DNA of 64,000 bases from Phoenix dactylifera. Taxonomy: Eukaryota; Streptophyta; Magnoliopsida; Arecales; Arecaceae. Made by a program: the position numbers and the translations under genes. This document shows, piece by piece, positions 1 to 12,194 of the stretch. The stretch is taken from assembly GCF_009389715.1 (NCBI RefSeq), contig NC_052399.1:2186938-2250937 (forward strand), read 5' to 3'. Under the pieces are notes generated by a model. It had not been told where the DNA came from and ran no database searches. It saw only the letters and a program-made list of their open reading frames with translations. Each line of letters opens with the position of its first letter. The stretch's first letter is position 1.

Positions 1-1313
1 GATGCGTAGGATCATACGCTGCATCTTGACTTTATCTCATGGCCTGTCTTACCTTACCTCACCCACTGAATCGTACTAGCCTTTGACTTTAGTTTAGAAG
101 GTTGGATTTATTTTTCCTCTCATTGAATAAAGTAATCATCTAAAATGATAGTTTTGCAACCAGAGAAAAAGGATTGATTTTAAATGAAAATTTTGAAAGA
201 AAATAGAGAATAGTTAAGCCATCAACTTATTCTCCTCCCAATTTTCCAAAAAATTATTAGTTGGGTCAGATGAACCAAGAACCACTAATAAATTTATTCT
301 AGTGTGTGTTGCTATTACATATAAAAAGAAGAAAGAGGAGAGAAAAAGGATTGCTACCACACGTGTTGCCTTTTTGTTGGACTAGTTTATGGTGGATTTG
401 ATCTTAACTGATACTTTCTCAACTCTATGAAGCTTGGGCTCATATTTTTTTCAATTAATATTCACTTGTCTCTGGTTTCCGTCTCTATCCTCTCCCTCTC
501 TTCCACTCACCTTATTAGTAAGATAGGGGATCCATGGATTTGAATTTATGACCACATGCATAGCTAAAGAAAATCAACAATTAAAATAAAATTTGAAGAA
601 CACAAATATATTCAATTAAATAGATATATTGTTTTATGAATTTAGTCATTTTAAGCAAATTATGGTATTTCAATAATCAGTTATTTTCATTAAAAGAAAT
701 CAATATTTTCTAGAAAATGAATGAAAAAATAAATATATTTTATATTCTTCATCTAATATTCTAAATCTTTACCGTGTAACATACTTAAAAATGTCAATAC
801 TCAAGCATATTATTTTCTTATATTATATTTAATTTCTCATTCTTCTTTATTTTAGATATTTTTTCTTTTTCTTTTATTTTCTTAAAAATAATTTGGTCCA
901 ATTAATTTGTATAATCATTGCAACAGTGATATGTTAAGCCAAACCCTTGGCCAAATTAACACAAGTCCGAGTTTACAAGTATGATAATTGGGGTAAGTCC
1001 TCCTCAAAAAGATAATTGGAGCAGGTCTGCAAACGGGACCAAAAATAATAATTAGAAAATATCATTTAATTTAAATCATGTACAAAAAAATATTATTTAA
1101 TTTGATTTTTAGAACTCTTTAGGTTCTCGGAGTTCAATTTTGGAAAACACTGCCAATATTTACATATATCTGCCTACAATAGGATCGTAGAACATAAGCA
1201 AATCTAGCACTAGCTTCTCTCATGTAGTTAAATCCATTGGGATTATCCTATTAATTAGGTTTATTAAAATAAAGATCCAGTCCGGTAATAAAAAGGATGA
1301 GATAAGAGCTTAC
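1..1313 (-). other. Intron / 3' part of LPR gene, AT-rich
   Basis: On the minus strand this lies downstream of the donor that ends the large LPR exon (GTAAGC just below 1314). I searched it for the short terminal exon expected in LPR proteins (the DHEDN..M copper-ligand tail) and did not find it, so it reads as intron sequence with the last exon beyond the left edge. It is AT-rich, with no other gene, RNA gene or clear transposon seen. Confidence 0.45.
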
Positions 1314-3332
1314 GTGGCAATGGTAGACGTAACCCGGCTCCGCCGTTGCATCAAACGGAAACGGCGCATTCGTATCAATAAGCCTAAACTTCACCACCAC
1401 CGTCGTCATGTATCCAGGCTCAATCTTCACCATATTTTTCCACGTCTTCTCGTACTCCGGCACCGGCAGCAACTTCCCCACCGCATGGCCCGTGACGTTA
1501 CACTTAACGGCGTCATTGTTCGCCGTCATGCAATTGCTAAACGTCGTCAAGTCCACCAGCTCCGTCACTCTCACGGCCTGGAACGTCGCTAGGTGGAGAT
1601 GCAACGGATGGTTATCCTCCGTTAGATTGATCACCTCCCACACCTCGGTGCTCCCCGGCCGCGGCGTCTCCGTCACCGGGTCCTCGAATCTCTTCCCGTT
1701 GATATAAACGTGCGTCGGGTTCCCGGTCGAGCTCTGGTACTCATACATCGTAATGAATCTCCTCACCGTCGCCTCCCCCTCGTTGGCCGCCGGATAATTC
1801 ACTAGGCTTGCCGGGATCCTCGAATTGTCGGTCGGCGTATCGGCCGATATGACGAACCTCATTACCTTGCCGTTGAGCTGGCCGGCAGCGGTACCATTGG
1901 GGTACGGGTAAGGTGCACTGTTGGTTAGCTCAGCAGTTGAGGTAGTTGATTTCGAGAAATCGATCACCACATCGAAGGTCTCCGCCGGCGAGAGGAGGAT
2001 CGTCGGGCTGGCAACTGGCTTCGGCAGGTACGACGAGTCGGAGCCGACGACGTAGAACATTAACCCGTTGGACAGTGCAAGCTTGAAGTAACGCGCATTG
2101 CTAGCGTTGATGATACGAAAGCGGTACTTGCGGCGCTGGACGGCGAGGAACGGCCAGGCCTTGCCGTTGACTGTGATGGCCTCGCCGAAGTACTCGGGCT
2201 GCCACTGAGGGTGGATGGAGGGGTTGTCGCCGGTGTTGTTCATATAGAGGGAGCCGTCGGTGGCGAAGCTCCGGTCGGCGAGGATGAGGTGGCGGTCGAA
2301 GTTGTCGCCGCTGGGGAGGCCGAAGGGGGCCTCGACGTGGGGGTTTCGGATGACGTAGGCGCCGATAAGGCCGGCGAGGAGGTTGGCGCGGGTGAGGCCG
2401 AGGGTGTGATCGTGGTACCAGAGGTTGCCCGGGTGCTGGACGTTGGGATAGGTATAGGTGGGCTGGGTCCATTTTGGGCCGGTGTCGCGATAGCCGGCGG
2501 TGAACCAGGCGAGGGGGCTGCCGTCAGACTGGGGCTCGTGGACGCCGCCGTGGAGGTGGACGACGGCTGGGACGCCGCCGTGCTTCGGTTTGGCTACCGG
2601 GATTGTGGGGTCCCATGGGAGGATGTGGCTCTGAGGAAGATGGTTCTGCCACGTCACACGTAGTGGGACCCCCTGGAGGGCCTCGATGGTGGGGCCGGGG
2701 AACGTGGCGGTGTCCGGGCTGGTGCCAAAAGCAAAAACGGTCGTCGCCGGCAAGTCTCGGTGGAATTTCTGCATGCGAAAAAGAGTTGTTATCAGATAAT
2801 TTGATCATTTCCATTACCTGAAGACCATTTTAAAATAGCCTATTAGACACACCATGTTTTTGCCTTCTTCTGCACGTTCTTTCTTCTAGGTATGACATCT
2901 TTGACAACTTAAGACTGATAAGCACATATAAAACTCTAACGGAACCTTGCTGTTCTGAAAGGTGGATCCCTTTAGCGAGCATCAGTTGGGATAAATAAGA
3001 AGTCCAGAATATTATTGGCTTGTTCTAGCTACCAGAACAGCATGTAATTCTTTTAGACTTTTTTCTCTTAAATATAACCCTTTTTTTCTGAGAAATGTTG
3101 TTTAACCAATATTGATGTTGTAACAGTGTTTTGATGAGAATATGCGACTAACTGCAGGCTAACGAGTCATGCATGTTTGAATCCAACAGACTTGTGTATT
3201 ATATTAAATTGATTCCTAGAGCTAGGTCTAGCTATTTACGCATCTCTGGGGGCAAGATTTGTCATTCATGCATGGTAATGCCTGAAATTTTGTCATGGCC
3301 GAAAAGTCCATGTAGTTGGCCATGGATGATCT

Positions 3333-3387
<55 letters not shown>

Positions 3388-3787
3388 AAAAAACTCTTAA
3401 ATTGGTCCAGCTGCATGTCAGGAAAATTCAGGGTTTCAAGAATCCATCATATCGCCAAGATATTGTTGATAATAAGCAGACTAATATACGAATTAATCAG
3501 TAAACATTTAAGATTTCTATATATGTTTGTGGAACGCAAGGCAAAAGGATATCGGTCCTTACCCATTTCTTTTCGAACATGCCAATGGTGAGTGTAATGG
3601 GCTTCGGATATCCCTTTACGATTGAATAGCCATAGAGCTTAGGCATCTGTGGGAGGGGTTCAACGTACATTTGAAGAGAGCCGGCGACTTCCTGAAGGAT
3701 TTGCTCGGTAATTGGAGATGGTGGGCTGGTCCCGGCCGCCAGACCGATGATTAGATAAAACATGCTCAACAGCAGCTGAGACCCCAT
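1314..3787 (-). CDS. LPR1: LPR1/LPR2-like multicopper oxidase (ferroxidase), 3'-incomplete
   Basis: Secreted multicopper oxidase of the LOW PHOSPHATE ROOT family. In Arabidopsis, LPR1/LPR2 are apoplastic ferroxidases that act with PDR2 in the root-tip response to low phosphate. Exon 1 (3787-3563) encodes 75 residues beginning [10 protein letters not shown] with a hydrophobic signal peptide. Exon 2 (2768-1314) encodes 485 residues. Both junctions are phase 0 with GT..AG borders (TGG|GTAAGG; TGCAG|AAA). Copper-ligand motifs are visible in order: [15 protein letters not shown] and [10 protein letters not shown], and the exon ends at YHCH. The final HxxxxM-type tail, about 20 residues in the family, is missing, so the last exon should lie beyond position 1. 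The laccase-like exon is far GC-richer than its flanks, as in many monocot genes. Family call is sure; which paralogue is not. Confidence 0.88.
3333..3393. repeat. Compound microsatellite (CT)n(AC)n A-run
   Basis: About 12 CT units pass directly into about 14 AC units and then a run of A. It lies inside the LPR intron between the two coding exons, and is a likely polymorphic marker. Confidence 0.95.
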
Positions 3788-3800
3788 TTCTGTATCTTTC

Positions 3801-4515
3801 CTGAGAAAAAAATAAAGAAATAAATCATGCAAAAGGTGTTTATAGATATAGAAACAGATACTAAATTGGAGCACCATAAGAGATACACTAATTGTGCTAG
3901 TGTCTGAACATGTGGCAAGCACAACTACATGATTGTAATGATGATGATGGTCGTAGTGATGCTATGGTGCTTGCCACATATTTTGATAAACATTGACAAA
4001 ATAAAATATAATAAAGAAAGTACTGATGATACTGGTGGTCGTGTTAATGTAGTGGAGATGCTTTAAAAACTTGGGTCACACTATATGGTTAAATTTGTAA
4101 TAATAAGTAGGCAACATGGATTCTGGAGCATGAGTACATCTTGCGAAGGCAATGAACAGCTAGCCAATCTTCTGAAACAAAGATTAACAGTGTTTGTAGC
4201 GGCCACCAAAGCTAATCAACTGTTTGTCTATCATAAGATAGTAATCATTTGTATTTGATAACAAAAGAACCTTCTTCTCAAGAAAGTTAGAGAACGCAAG
4301 TAGTCTTTGTACATGCGGTGATTGAAAATAATTGTGATAAGAAAAGGCAGCTAAACAAGAGAAAATAACCCGTAATTGTGACAAGAAAAGGTAGCTAAAG
4401 AAGAGAAAATAAAAGAAAGTTTGCTAAAAACCTTGCAGATAAAGAAGAAGTATAATGCTAGAGACGGAACGCAGAAACTAGTTTATGAAGGGGTAAAGCC
4501 CGATATGCATGGATG
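3801..4515 (-). other. 5' UTR exon and 5' UTR intron of the LPR gene
   Basis: Upstream of the LPR start codon the minus strand shows a pyrimidine-rich acceptor (TTTTTTTCTCAG, ending at 3801), 13 bases before the ATG. A matching donor, CAAG|GTTTTT, lies at 4432/4431. This suggests a short untranslated exon of about 4432-4515 and a leader intron of about 630 bp. No open frame across the intron makes sense. Inferred from splice signals and from the TATA box placed about 30 bp upstream of the proposed start site. Confidence 0.5.
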
Positions 4516-4541
4516 ATGGATATAGGAGGCCACAAGCCCCT

Positions 4542-4552
4542 CCTTATATATA
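4542..4552 (-). promoter_or_regulatory. TATA box of the LPR gene
   Basis: The minus strand reads TATATATAAGG, in a GC-richer context and followed by a leader with no ATG before the proposed donor at 4432. It sits about 755 bp before the LPR start codon, which fits if the leader intron is real. Confidence 0.5.
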
Positions 4553-5539
4553 CGCGCAAAGAAGGCTACCCTGGACCCACATTGCATGATTGTTTACAGG
4601 TGTATAAATTGACATAGTGACCGATTGCGTGCAAGTCAAAGGGGAAGACAAGCCAGCGATAACGATTTGGTCCAAGAGGACCTAGCAGAGTTCCCAATAA
4701 TTGAAGCAACGAAGGGCCTCCAAAAACAACCGGCAACTATCGATGACATCCCGTGGTATTAGAATAGGAAGAACACAAAGAACTCGTTTGCTCCGCAGAA
4801 ATTTATTTATTAAATTATTTTTTGAAAAATTATGACATTTGATATATAGTATATAAAAAGTGATTCTTTCATATTTGGTTAGCCATGAGAAAGTAGTATA
4901 TTACAGAATGGCTTATATTTGGTTTAATATTTACTTTTCTGAAAAAATTATGCAAAATATTTGTTATACTTTATAAATTAAAAGAAAAGATCTTGCCCCA
5001 TTTTATTTAAAAATTGAAAATAATTTTGCAAAAAATATTATTCGAATTTTTAGCTGATGAAAATTAGACTTTCATACTCTGTGTTTTTTTTTCATGAAAT
5101 ATAAAAATCTTATTCTATAAAAAAACTACTTTTCTATTTCTTTTCTTTTGAAAACTCTAACTAAATATGAAATATTTTTTATTTTTTCGTTAATCATGCT
5201 TTTCTTCACCTTTTTCCATGAACCATATCAGTTCATATAGTTTAACACGGTATCATGATTCTTGCGATATAAAAAAAAAAAAGAAAAAAGGCTGTCCGTT
5301 CGGCTGCTCAACAAAACAATGAACGAGTGGAGATGGACGAAAAGGAGAGATGGAGAGGCATGCGGTCCAGCCAGGCGTTCCAACAAGTCTTCTTGAAGTG
5401 GTTAGAACATAATTTTTTTTCTCTTGAGAAAAATGGTCGGAATACAGTATCACGTACCTTCCTTGTTGAAACGTAGTCCCCATCATCATCGTCCGCGCAA
5501 GGCTTTACCCAATTTCAGTACTGCAGGGAGATTTTGGTA
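4553..5539. other. Intergenic, no gene seen
   Basis: AT-rich DNA upstream of the LPR promoter, up to the first copia LTR. Short open frames here are not conserved-looking. No RNA gene was recognised. Confidence 0.6.
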
Positions 5540-5607
5540 CGTTAGCAATATATCATCTAAATAAACAAATAAATCTAAACTTATAATTAATAAATTTTTT
5601 AAAAATA

Positions 5608-5639
<32 letters not shown>

Positions 5640-6269
5640 ATCATTCGGCATCCAAATAATTTTATTTTAACATAAAATAAACCTATTCTAGCACAAAATA
5701 AATTTATTCAGTTAATAAATTTATATCATAAAATTTCAAATCCTACATATCTATTAATATTAAATTAAAAATAAAAGTAGAACAAAATAGCATGATTTAA
5801 GGTAGGTCGAAGCGCGTAAACGCTATCCCAAATAAGTATTTGTCCCCCACGTACGGGTCTCCTAGCAATCCTCCGTTGAGATACGACGACCCTACAACTT
5901 CTTCTTCGGCACGTCTCAGAAGAAGTTAAAGCGAACCCGATCGGACTTGCAAATCTAGAGAAGAAAGAAAGAAAATGATAAAATAATATATAAAAGAGCA
6001 AGAATAAAAATCACAAGAGGCTAGGAGGAGGAAGAACTTTTCTCCAGAATTTCTCCAATATTTTTCTCTAATTTTTCGTGTTTCGAATAGGATGAAATGG
6101 GGGGTATTTATAGGGGTGTTACCGGGGGCAAAAGGTGCGGACGCATCCGCGGTAAATAGGTGGGTGCTGGCTCATTTAATTCCCAGCAAAACGCTCGTTG
6201 GGGGTTTCCATTTTCAAATGCGCACACGGCTCGAGACTTGGCTGCGTGCGCATTTAAATTTTTCCATCA
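5540..6269 (-). repeat. Copia LTR (3' LTR of the minus-strand element)
   Basis: On the minus strand it begins TGATGGAAAAAT and ends in GCTAACG (the partner ends CTAACA), giving TG..CA in the better-preserved copy. It holds a TATA box (minus TATAAATA, plus positions 6105-6112) and a (TA)n tract near 5608-5626. Confidence 0.75.
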
Positions 6270-6341
6270 ATCCTATACAAAAAATTAAATAATTTTAAAA
6301 TCCAAATAAAATGCTGGATATCTTATATTATTTGGATTTCT

Positions 6342-7372
6342 AAGACACATCAGCACCTCCTAGGAGAAAGATATATCTTGTGGTGGATTTAACATCTAAG
6401 GTTTCGTTGATCCAGTTGACATCACTATAGCCTTCTAAAACAGTAGGAAACCCACTAAAGTGCAAACTATAGGATTTGATACCCTTAAGATATCTAAGGA
6501 TCATCTCCAATGCTGTCTAGTAATCTCTATTTGGATTAATAGTATATCTGCTAAGTCTATTCACAGCATATGCTATATTTGGCCTGGTGTAGTTTGCTAG
6601 GAATCCTAGTGAGCCAATGATTTAAGCATATATGCTTTGAATGATAGAAATTCCTAAGTTCTTCTTAAGGTGTGTAGAGGGATCAAAGGAAGTAGAGACA
6701 TGCTGACAATCGGAATAATTAAATTTATTGAGTATCTCGTCAACATAATGACTTTGGGATAACTCAATTCTATTTGCACTTCTAATTATTTTGGTATTTA
6801 AAATTAAGTCAGCTTGTCCCAAGTTTTTCATATCAAACTTATGACTTAAAGAATTATTTTACTTCATCAACTATCTGAAGATCTGTCCCAAAGATTAGTA
6901 TATCATGTACATAGAGGCACAAGATCGTAAGTTTATTTCCAACTCTCTTATAGTATACACATTTTTTGGCACTCTTGGTTGTGTAATAGATATCATATAG
7001 CCTCTCAGAAAGGGCACCTAGGATTCTATGGATGCAATGATAGTCTATCTCATCATGTGTCCAAGAGGGTGTGCTGGTGGAGGCAGAAGGTTCAATGTTG
7101 AAGAAGGTTGACTTTTGGCGAGTAGCATATCGTGAAGTAGTTGGGTTGGACCCGTTATCCACTTCAGTAGTGCTTTCACCTATGGCTGAGATCAACCCTA
7201 ATGTGGTGAGCCAGAACCACATTTGGTTCTGCCACCTCCTAAAGTTATTACCATCAAATTTTTTAGGTTTGACACTAAGGTGGTCACTAGTGTTTGAGGC
7301 TATAGGTTTAAGGTTATAGAGAAGGGACAAAAACCTGAATGAAGGCAAAAAGTCTATGTCAAAAGATTGCAC
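6342..7372 (-). pseudogene. Copia gag-RT remnant, deleted and frameshifted
   Basis: From 7372 downward the minus strand encodes a copia Gag N-terminal region (FDGNNFRRWQNQMWFWL). Near position 6970 it jumps straight into reverse transcriptase (CVYYKRVGNKLTILCLYVHD), so the zinc knuckle, protease, integrase and early RT are gone. The second aspartate region reads YVHD where active copia enzymes have YVDD. A frameshift follows near 6850; the reading then continues through the RT thumb (QADLILNTKIIR, YVDEILNKF), and a nonsense codon follows near 6520. The trace fades at about 6342. Position inside the LTR pair confirms origin. Confidence 0.75.
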
Positions 7373-8119
7373 TAATATTTATATTGAACTTTGGATATCT
7401 AATTGATATATCCAAAAAAGTAATAGCAGATCAACTCCAGATCGGTGGTGGAGCACTGGGCTCACTTAAGTATCAGCCTTTCTTAGGCACATATGCCTTT
7501 TTGACAAGCTTTTCTTTGACACTATTATTTAGTAGATATAGTCACTAGAAATCACACAAATTCAATTTTTAGAAAAACCTAAGTGCAAACTTAAATTTAT
7601 TATTATGGATCAACTAATTTTCGAATTTTTTGTTTGAATTTTCCGAATTAGTAACAATGGATTACTAAATTTAATGATAGCAAAATAATTATTGTAATTG
7701 AAATCTAATTTATCAATTCAATAAATTATATATATTAGAATTGATTTATTGCCTTATTAGAATAATTGATTACTAATTTAGTGCAGCAAATCAATTATTG
7801 TAATTGAGATCTAAAATGTCAATTCAATGAATTATAAGATTTATTACCTTAATTGATTGAGATCTAATAAGTCAATTCAATGAATTAAATTATTATGTAT
7901 TAACCAATTTCCGAATTTTTCATTTGAATGGGATCTGGAAATTACTCCTTGAGGAGTGCAAATGGAGCTATAATAAACCTTTTGGAGGTTAAGCAAATTA
8001 TTTTTTTATAGAATAATTGATTATTAATTTTTAATTAAAATATAATATGTCACAATTGTAATAAAGGATTTAATGAATTATATATTACTAACAAAAAATG
8101 AACAAACACTTCTTTGGAT

Positions 8120-8187
8120 TGTTAGCAACATATCATATAAATAAACAAATGAATCTAAAATTATAATTAATGGAAAATATTAAAAAG

Positions 8188-8225
<38 letters not shown>

Positions 8226-8882
8226 CATTCGACATTCAAATAATTCTATTTTAACGCAAAATAAATATATTCTAGTACAAATTAAATCTATTCAATTAAT
8301 AAATTTATATTATAAAATTTCAAATCCTACAGATCTATTAATATTAAATTAAAAATAAAGGTAGAAGAAAGTAGCCTGATTTAAGGTAGGTCGAAGCGCG
8401 TATACGCTGTCCCAAAGAAGTTTTTATCCTCACGTACGGGTCTTCCGGCAATCCTCCTCTAAGATACGACGACCCTACAACTTCTTCTTCGGCATGTCTC
8501 GGAAGAAGTCAAAGCGAATCCGATTGGACTTGCAGATCTAGCGAAGAACGAAAGAAAAGGATAAAATAAAATATAAAAGAGCAAGAATAAAAATCACAAG
8601 AGACTAGGAGGAGGAAGAACTTTTCTCCAGAATTTCTCCAATATTTTTCTCTAATTTTTCGTGTTTCGAATAGGATGAAATGTGGGATATTTATAGGAGT
8701 GTTACCAGGGGCAAAATAGTCTTTTTTGCGGACGCGTCCGCAGTAAATACGCTGGTGCTAGCGCATTTAATTTCCAGCAAAATGCCCGTTGGCGTTTCCA
8801 TTTTCAAACGCGCTCACGGCCCGGCCGCGTGCGCATTTAAATTTTTCCATCCGGGTGCACGCACATTTAAATTTTTCCATCA
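8120..8882 (-). repeat. Copia LTR (5' LTR of the minus-strand element)
   Basis: Homologous to 5540-6269, with the same internal landmarks: a (TA)n tract near 8190-8219 and a TATA box on the minus strand at plus positions 8688-8695. It is about 33 bp longer because a segment ending in ATTTTTCCAT is duplicated near its right edge. Confidence 0.75.
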
Positions 8883-8938
8883 ATGAGTTAGTGTTAGGAT
8901 GAGGATGGATATTTGGAAAACTAATTGGTTGAACCAGG

Positions 8939-9160
8939 TCATCGTCCGTGGATTGCTCCTCCTCTCCTAGCTAGGAACTTTCCGCAGAGTCTCCCATCCA
9001 CACGCTCCACCTCCCTCCCTTTCTCCATTGCTCCCCTCACCATCTGACACAGCACAACCACATCATCTTCCATGAACTCAACTACAGGTCTTTTTCCTGC
9101 CATGATCTCCAACACCAGCACCCCGAATGCACACACATCACGCTACTCATGTTATTTTCA
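8939..9160 (-). pseudogene. Fragment of an IRK/PXC2-like LRR receptor kinase
   Basis: The minus strand encodes about 65 residues resembling the C-terminal lobe of plant LRR receptor-like kinases of the IRK/PXC2 type: DVCAFGVLVLEIMAGKRPV followed by FMEDDVVVLCQMVRGAMEKG and a VDGRL motif. The surrounding kinase subdomains are missing and the frame decays at the C-terminal side. It starts 57 bp from the copia LTR edge. It is best read as a gene relic, and could have been carried or cut off by transposon activity. Family recognition is from memory of the conserved EDDVVVL block. Confidence 0.6.
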
Positions 9161-9419
9161 CGATCCTGCATGCAAATTCTGGTGCCATGCATGTACCCAA
9201 GAGCACTCCCTATTTCGCTAAAACTATAACGGTCCAACTTTGGTATAGCAGCTTAGAATAAGAATAAGCTCGGCCTGTTTGGTAAACATGCAGGTTCTTC
9301 TGGGCTAGGCTCATTTAAATCGAGGTAAGCAAGGCATGATCTAATCCACTTCTAACCGAGAAGAGAGAGCAAGCAAGGAACTGTTATTGGTTGTATATAG
9401 TGTAATTGTTGCTTTTAAA

Positions 9420-9670
9420 CACTGTTTGGTTGTCTATAACTTTTTTCCCCCTAAAATAGTTAGCTACTAACACATGATTTCTGTGAAATACGTTCTATGG
9501 AAAAATGGAAGAAGTTGTCTTTTTATAAAGTTTGTGTAGATTTTGTAACGTGCCAATTTTGATAAAAACAAATTTTATAAAAACAACCAAATAATTATTA
9601 TTGCAAACTCAATCATTTTAATATTTTTATGAAGTTATTTTAGTAAAAATTATCAACCAAACGGTCCTTA
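9420..9670. mobile_element. MITE-like element with TGTTTGGTTG ends
   Basis: The left end reads CTGTTTGGTTGTCTATAACTT and the right end, reverse-complemented, reads CCGTTTGGTTGATAATTTTT. The inside is AT-rich and non-coding. Such ends are typical of small non-autonomous hAT or Mutator-type elements in plants. The target duplication was not resolved. Confidence 0.45.
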
Positions 9671-10177
9671 AAGAGCATTTGTGTAGTTGTGGTTTTTCTA
9701 AGAGGGGATTCCTTTATAAAACTTGGGACTTGTAATATATTTTTGTGGTGTTTGACATGCAAATTATTTATTACATGGGTAGGCAAGTCTTCCTTTCATT
9801 TTCATTTCAAAGTAGTGGAGCAATGGTTGTGAAATGGATGGTGCAAGGTCAATTTTGGCAGGCCCATTAGGTATATGTAGGACCGTCAATGGGCAAGCAT
9901 TGATTGCAACGACAAAATTTTCAACAAGCACTATGTGGTATTTTGTGAAATAAGACCCTCAGACTCGAGGTTCCATTTTAAGCAGCCCCAAACTATAAAA
10001 TGTTGAGAGCTAATTGAGGAATTCATTAAATAGATTGGATAAAGATTGATATATATTTTTTTTGGTTCAAAAGTAGAACGTATTGAGAAAATCATATGAC
10101 GATTGATGCAAAAGCCATTGAACTTTGGAGAGCATTCATATACAGGTTGCCCTAGCAAGCTTTTAAGTGGACACACA

Positions 10178-10297
10178 AAATGCCTGTTTCATACCCACGA
10201 ACTTGCCATATGGCTTGAAAGGACTCACCATAATTAACACAATATTGGCGAGTCAATTATATGTTAAGTTGCCAAATCAGCATAAATGTGCCTTAAA
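10178..10297 (+). repeat. Left arm of a 2-kb inverted-repeat pair
   Basis: About 120 bp that matches, reverse-complemented, 12074-12194. Shared blocks include CTGTTTCATA, ACGAACTTGCCATATGG and CAGCATAA. It may be a terminal inverted repeat of a non-autonomous DNA transposon or two inverted copies of one repeat. Confidence 0.55.
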
Positions 10298-12073
10298 TAG
10301 AAATATGGAATCCAATACAAAAAAACATATTTGGTTATCCTTTTTTTTTCTTAAATAACTTTTATTATTTTTGAAAAAAATGAAAGTTAAAAATTTGTAC
10401 TTTCAGTTTCTTTAAAGGTAGGTTTCCATCCTCCTCCTCCTTGAGCATTGACGGCCATCTTTTTGCCCGATGCCAAGCTATCCCTCATCCTCGGCTGCGT
10501 TGCTGGTTCTATTCCCACTTTCATTTTCTTGGCCACTCCCTCGACTGCCTCCCTATCTAATATCGAGTTCTTCCTTATTCTCGACCACGTCATCAGCCCT
10601 ATCACCTCCCTCTCATCGCCAGCTCTCATTGTGCAAAAAAAAAAGAGAAAAAGATCACATATATTTTCTATTATCAGATATCTGAAAAAATAGAAATAAC
10701 AATTTTATTTTCATATTTAAAAACAATGACAACGTTCCCAAACGCGGCCTAATGCATTTATTTTTTTCAGGCGATCTTTTGCTATCTCACCCATTTCAAA
10801 TATATGAAGCAAATGAATATTTCAGAAATAAATGCAGCCTAATTTTCTTTCTCCGTTGCACATCACTCATTCAGGATCACCAATTCCTTTCTTTCTAAAC
10901 GATTCTTTTATGCGCATTCTTCCATTCGTAACCAACTAATAACATCCAATGTAACGATACCCATATCCTTACCTCTGAATCAACGGCCTAATGTCCTTGG
11001 TGATTGGTCTCTTAAAAGAAGGGCGCGTATCACGATCTCATTTGGATTGGATGGAAGCTTTGATACCGAGGCAATTTGAGTCAACCTTTACAAAAAAAAG
11101 TCAGCCTTCAAACTCGTGTCCCCTGTCCAAATAGCTTGTCAAAAATGAATCCTCTTTCCATTCCAGATCTCAGCCCTCAATCTGTATTTGAAGAGATTTC
11201 TCGTCCTCAGTGATCCCTTCCAAAACCAAGGTACCATATCCGTTGTCTGCATCTTAAATCCACAGGCTCTTACTCTCGGGTAATATCTTTTACGTAACAT
11301 TGATGTAAGCATGCTATGATGTATATTTTATTCTTTATATATTGTATTAGAGAATATCAAAATGTATGTTAACTGGAAAAAGTTGCGATAAACTTTCATC
11401 AAATTTAGATTATAGAGCACTGCTATTGAACTCCTCCTTAATTCCTTGTGCTACGTGGCAACTATTGGTAGATGAGCGTGGCAAGGTGGCTGGGCTGCTT
11501 GCTAGGGCAATGCACCTTACAATGTCCTTAAATGTAAGATGGATTTGGACAATAAAAAGACATGTTTCTGGTTGCTATCAGGAGTCTCATTTGATCGAAG
11601 CAAGACAAGCATGGCCCAAGAGAAAAGAGGAAGATATGCACAAGGACAAAATTAAGCTACAAAACCTATATAAACTGATCTTAATCTATGTCCACCAAAA
11701 TAAAACTAGAAGAGCTTCTGGAAGTTTGGCTGGTGTCAAGTTGACGGTCCACGTTGCGGGCAGAACGTATTTGGGCTGGCCCAACAAGCCCAAGGTGAAC
11801 CTCCAGCTGCGCATTATTGATGATTATCCATTTTTTTCACATCCACCTAATTTCAGAACCTAATTTCAAATGATATGTATTAATTTCAAAGCAACCTCTC
11901 GTGACAACAAAATTCTAAGGACGTTATGTGAGGGGTTACCCATCAATATTTATATGTATTAATCTTATAGCTGCAAGCTTACGAAACCAGTTTTTGGCAG
12001 TACCATGTTTCTACAAACAAGAAAGAAAGAAAATAAAACATTGTTTTAGTATATAGTTTTTAAGGGAAATTTT
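10298..12073. other. Interior between inverted arms, no gene recognised
   Basis: Mixed-composition DNA. The open frame at 11366-11863 (165 codons) shows no family features and has ordinary background composition, so I do not call it a gene. The stretch 10420-10630 is GC-richer, but neither strand yields a recognisable protein. Confidence 0.45.
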
Positions 12074-12194
12074 TTAAGGTTCACTTATGCTGACTTGGCA
12101 CCTTAGCATTCAACCAACTCTTAAATATTGTATTAATTATCACAATCTACATCAGTCCCCATATGGCAAGTTCGTGTTTATGAAACAGACATTA
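12074..12194 (-). repeat. Right arm of a 2-kb inverted-repeat pair
   Basis: Reverse complement of the arm at 10178-10297 with visible divergence. The 1.8 kb between the arms holds only short open frames without recognisable domains. Confidence 0.55.

Larger units (their letters stand above)
5540..8882 (-). mobile_element. Internally deleted Ty1/copia LTR retrotransposon
   Basis: Two long direct repeats (5540-6269 and 8120-8882) flank about 1.85 kb that encodes copia-type Gag and reverse transcriptase remnants on the minus strand. The LTRs are clearly homologous but carry many differences and one 30-bp-class duplication near the right end, so this insertion is older than the two gypsy elements in the window. 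I found no convincing target-site duplication or initiator-Met primer site. The coding region is a broken fusion, so the copy is dead. Confidence 0.8.

Noticed and set aside
2211..2663. 150-codon plus-strand frame (valine/glycine/glutamate rich)
   Set aside because: Antisense of the GC-rich LPR exon, which has clear copper-ligand motifs in the other strand.
11366..11863. 165-codon open frame
   Set aside because: No family motif, background composition, and located between inverted arms of a likely transposon.
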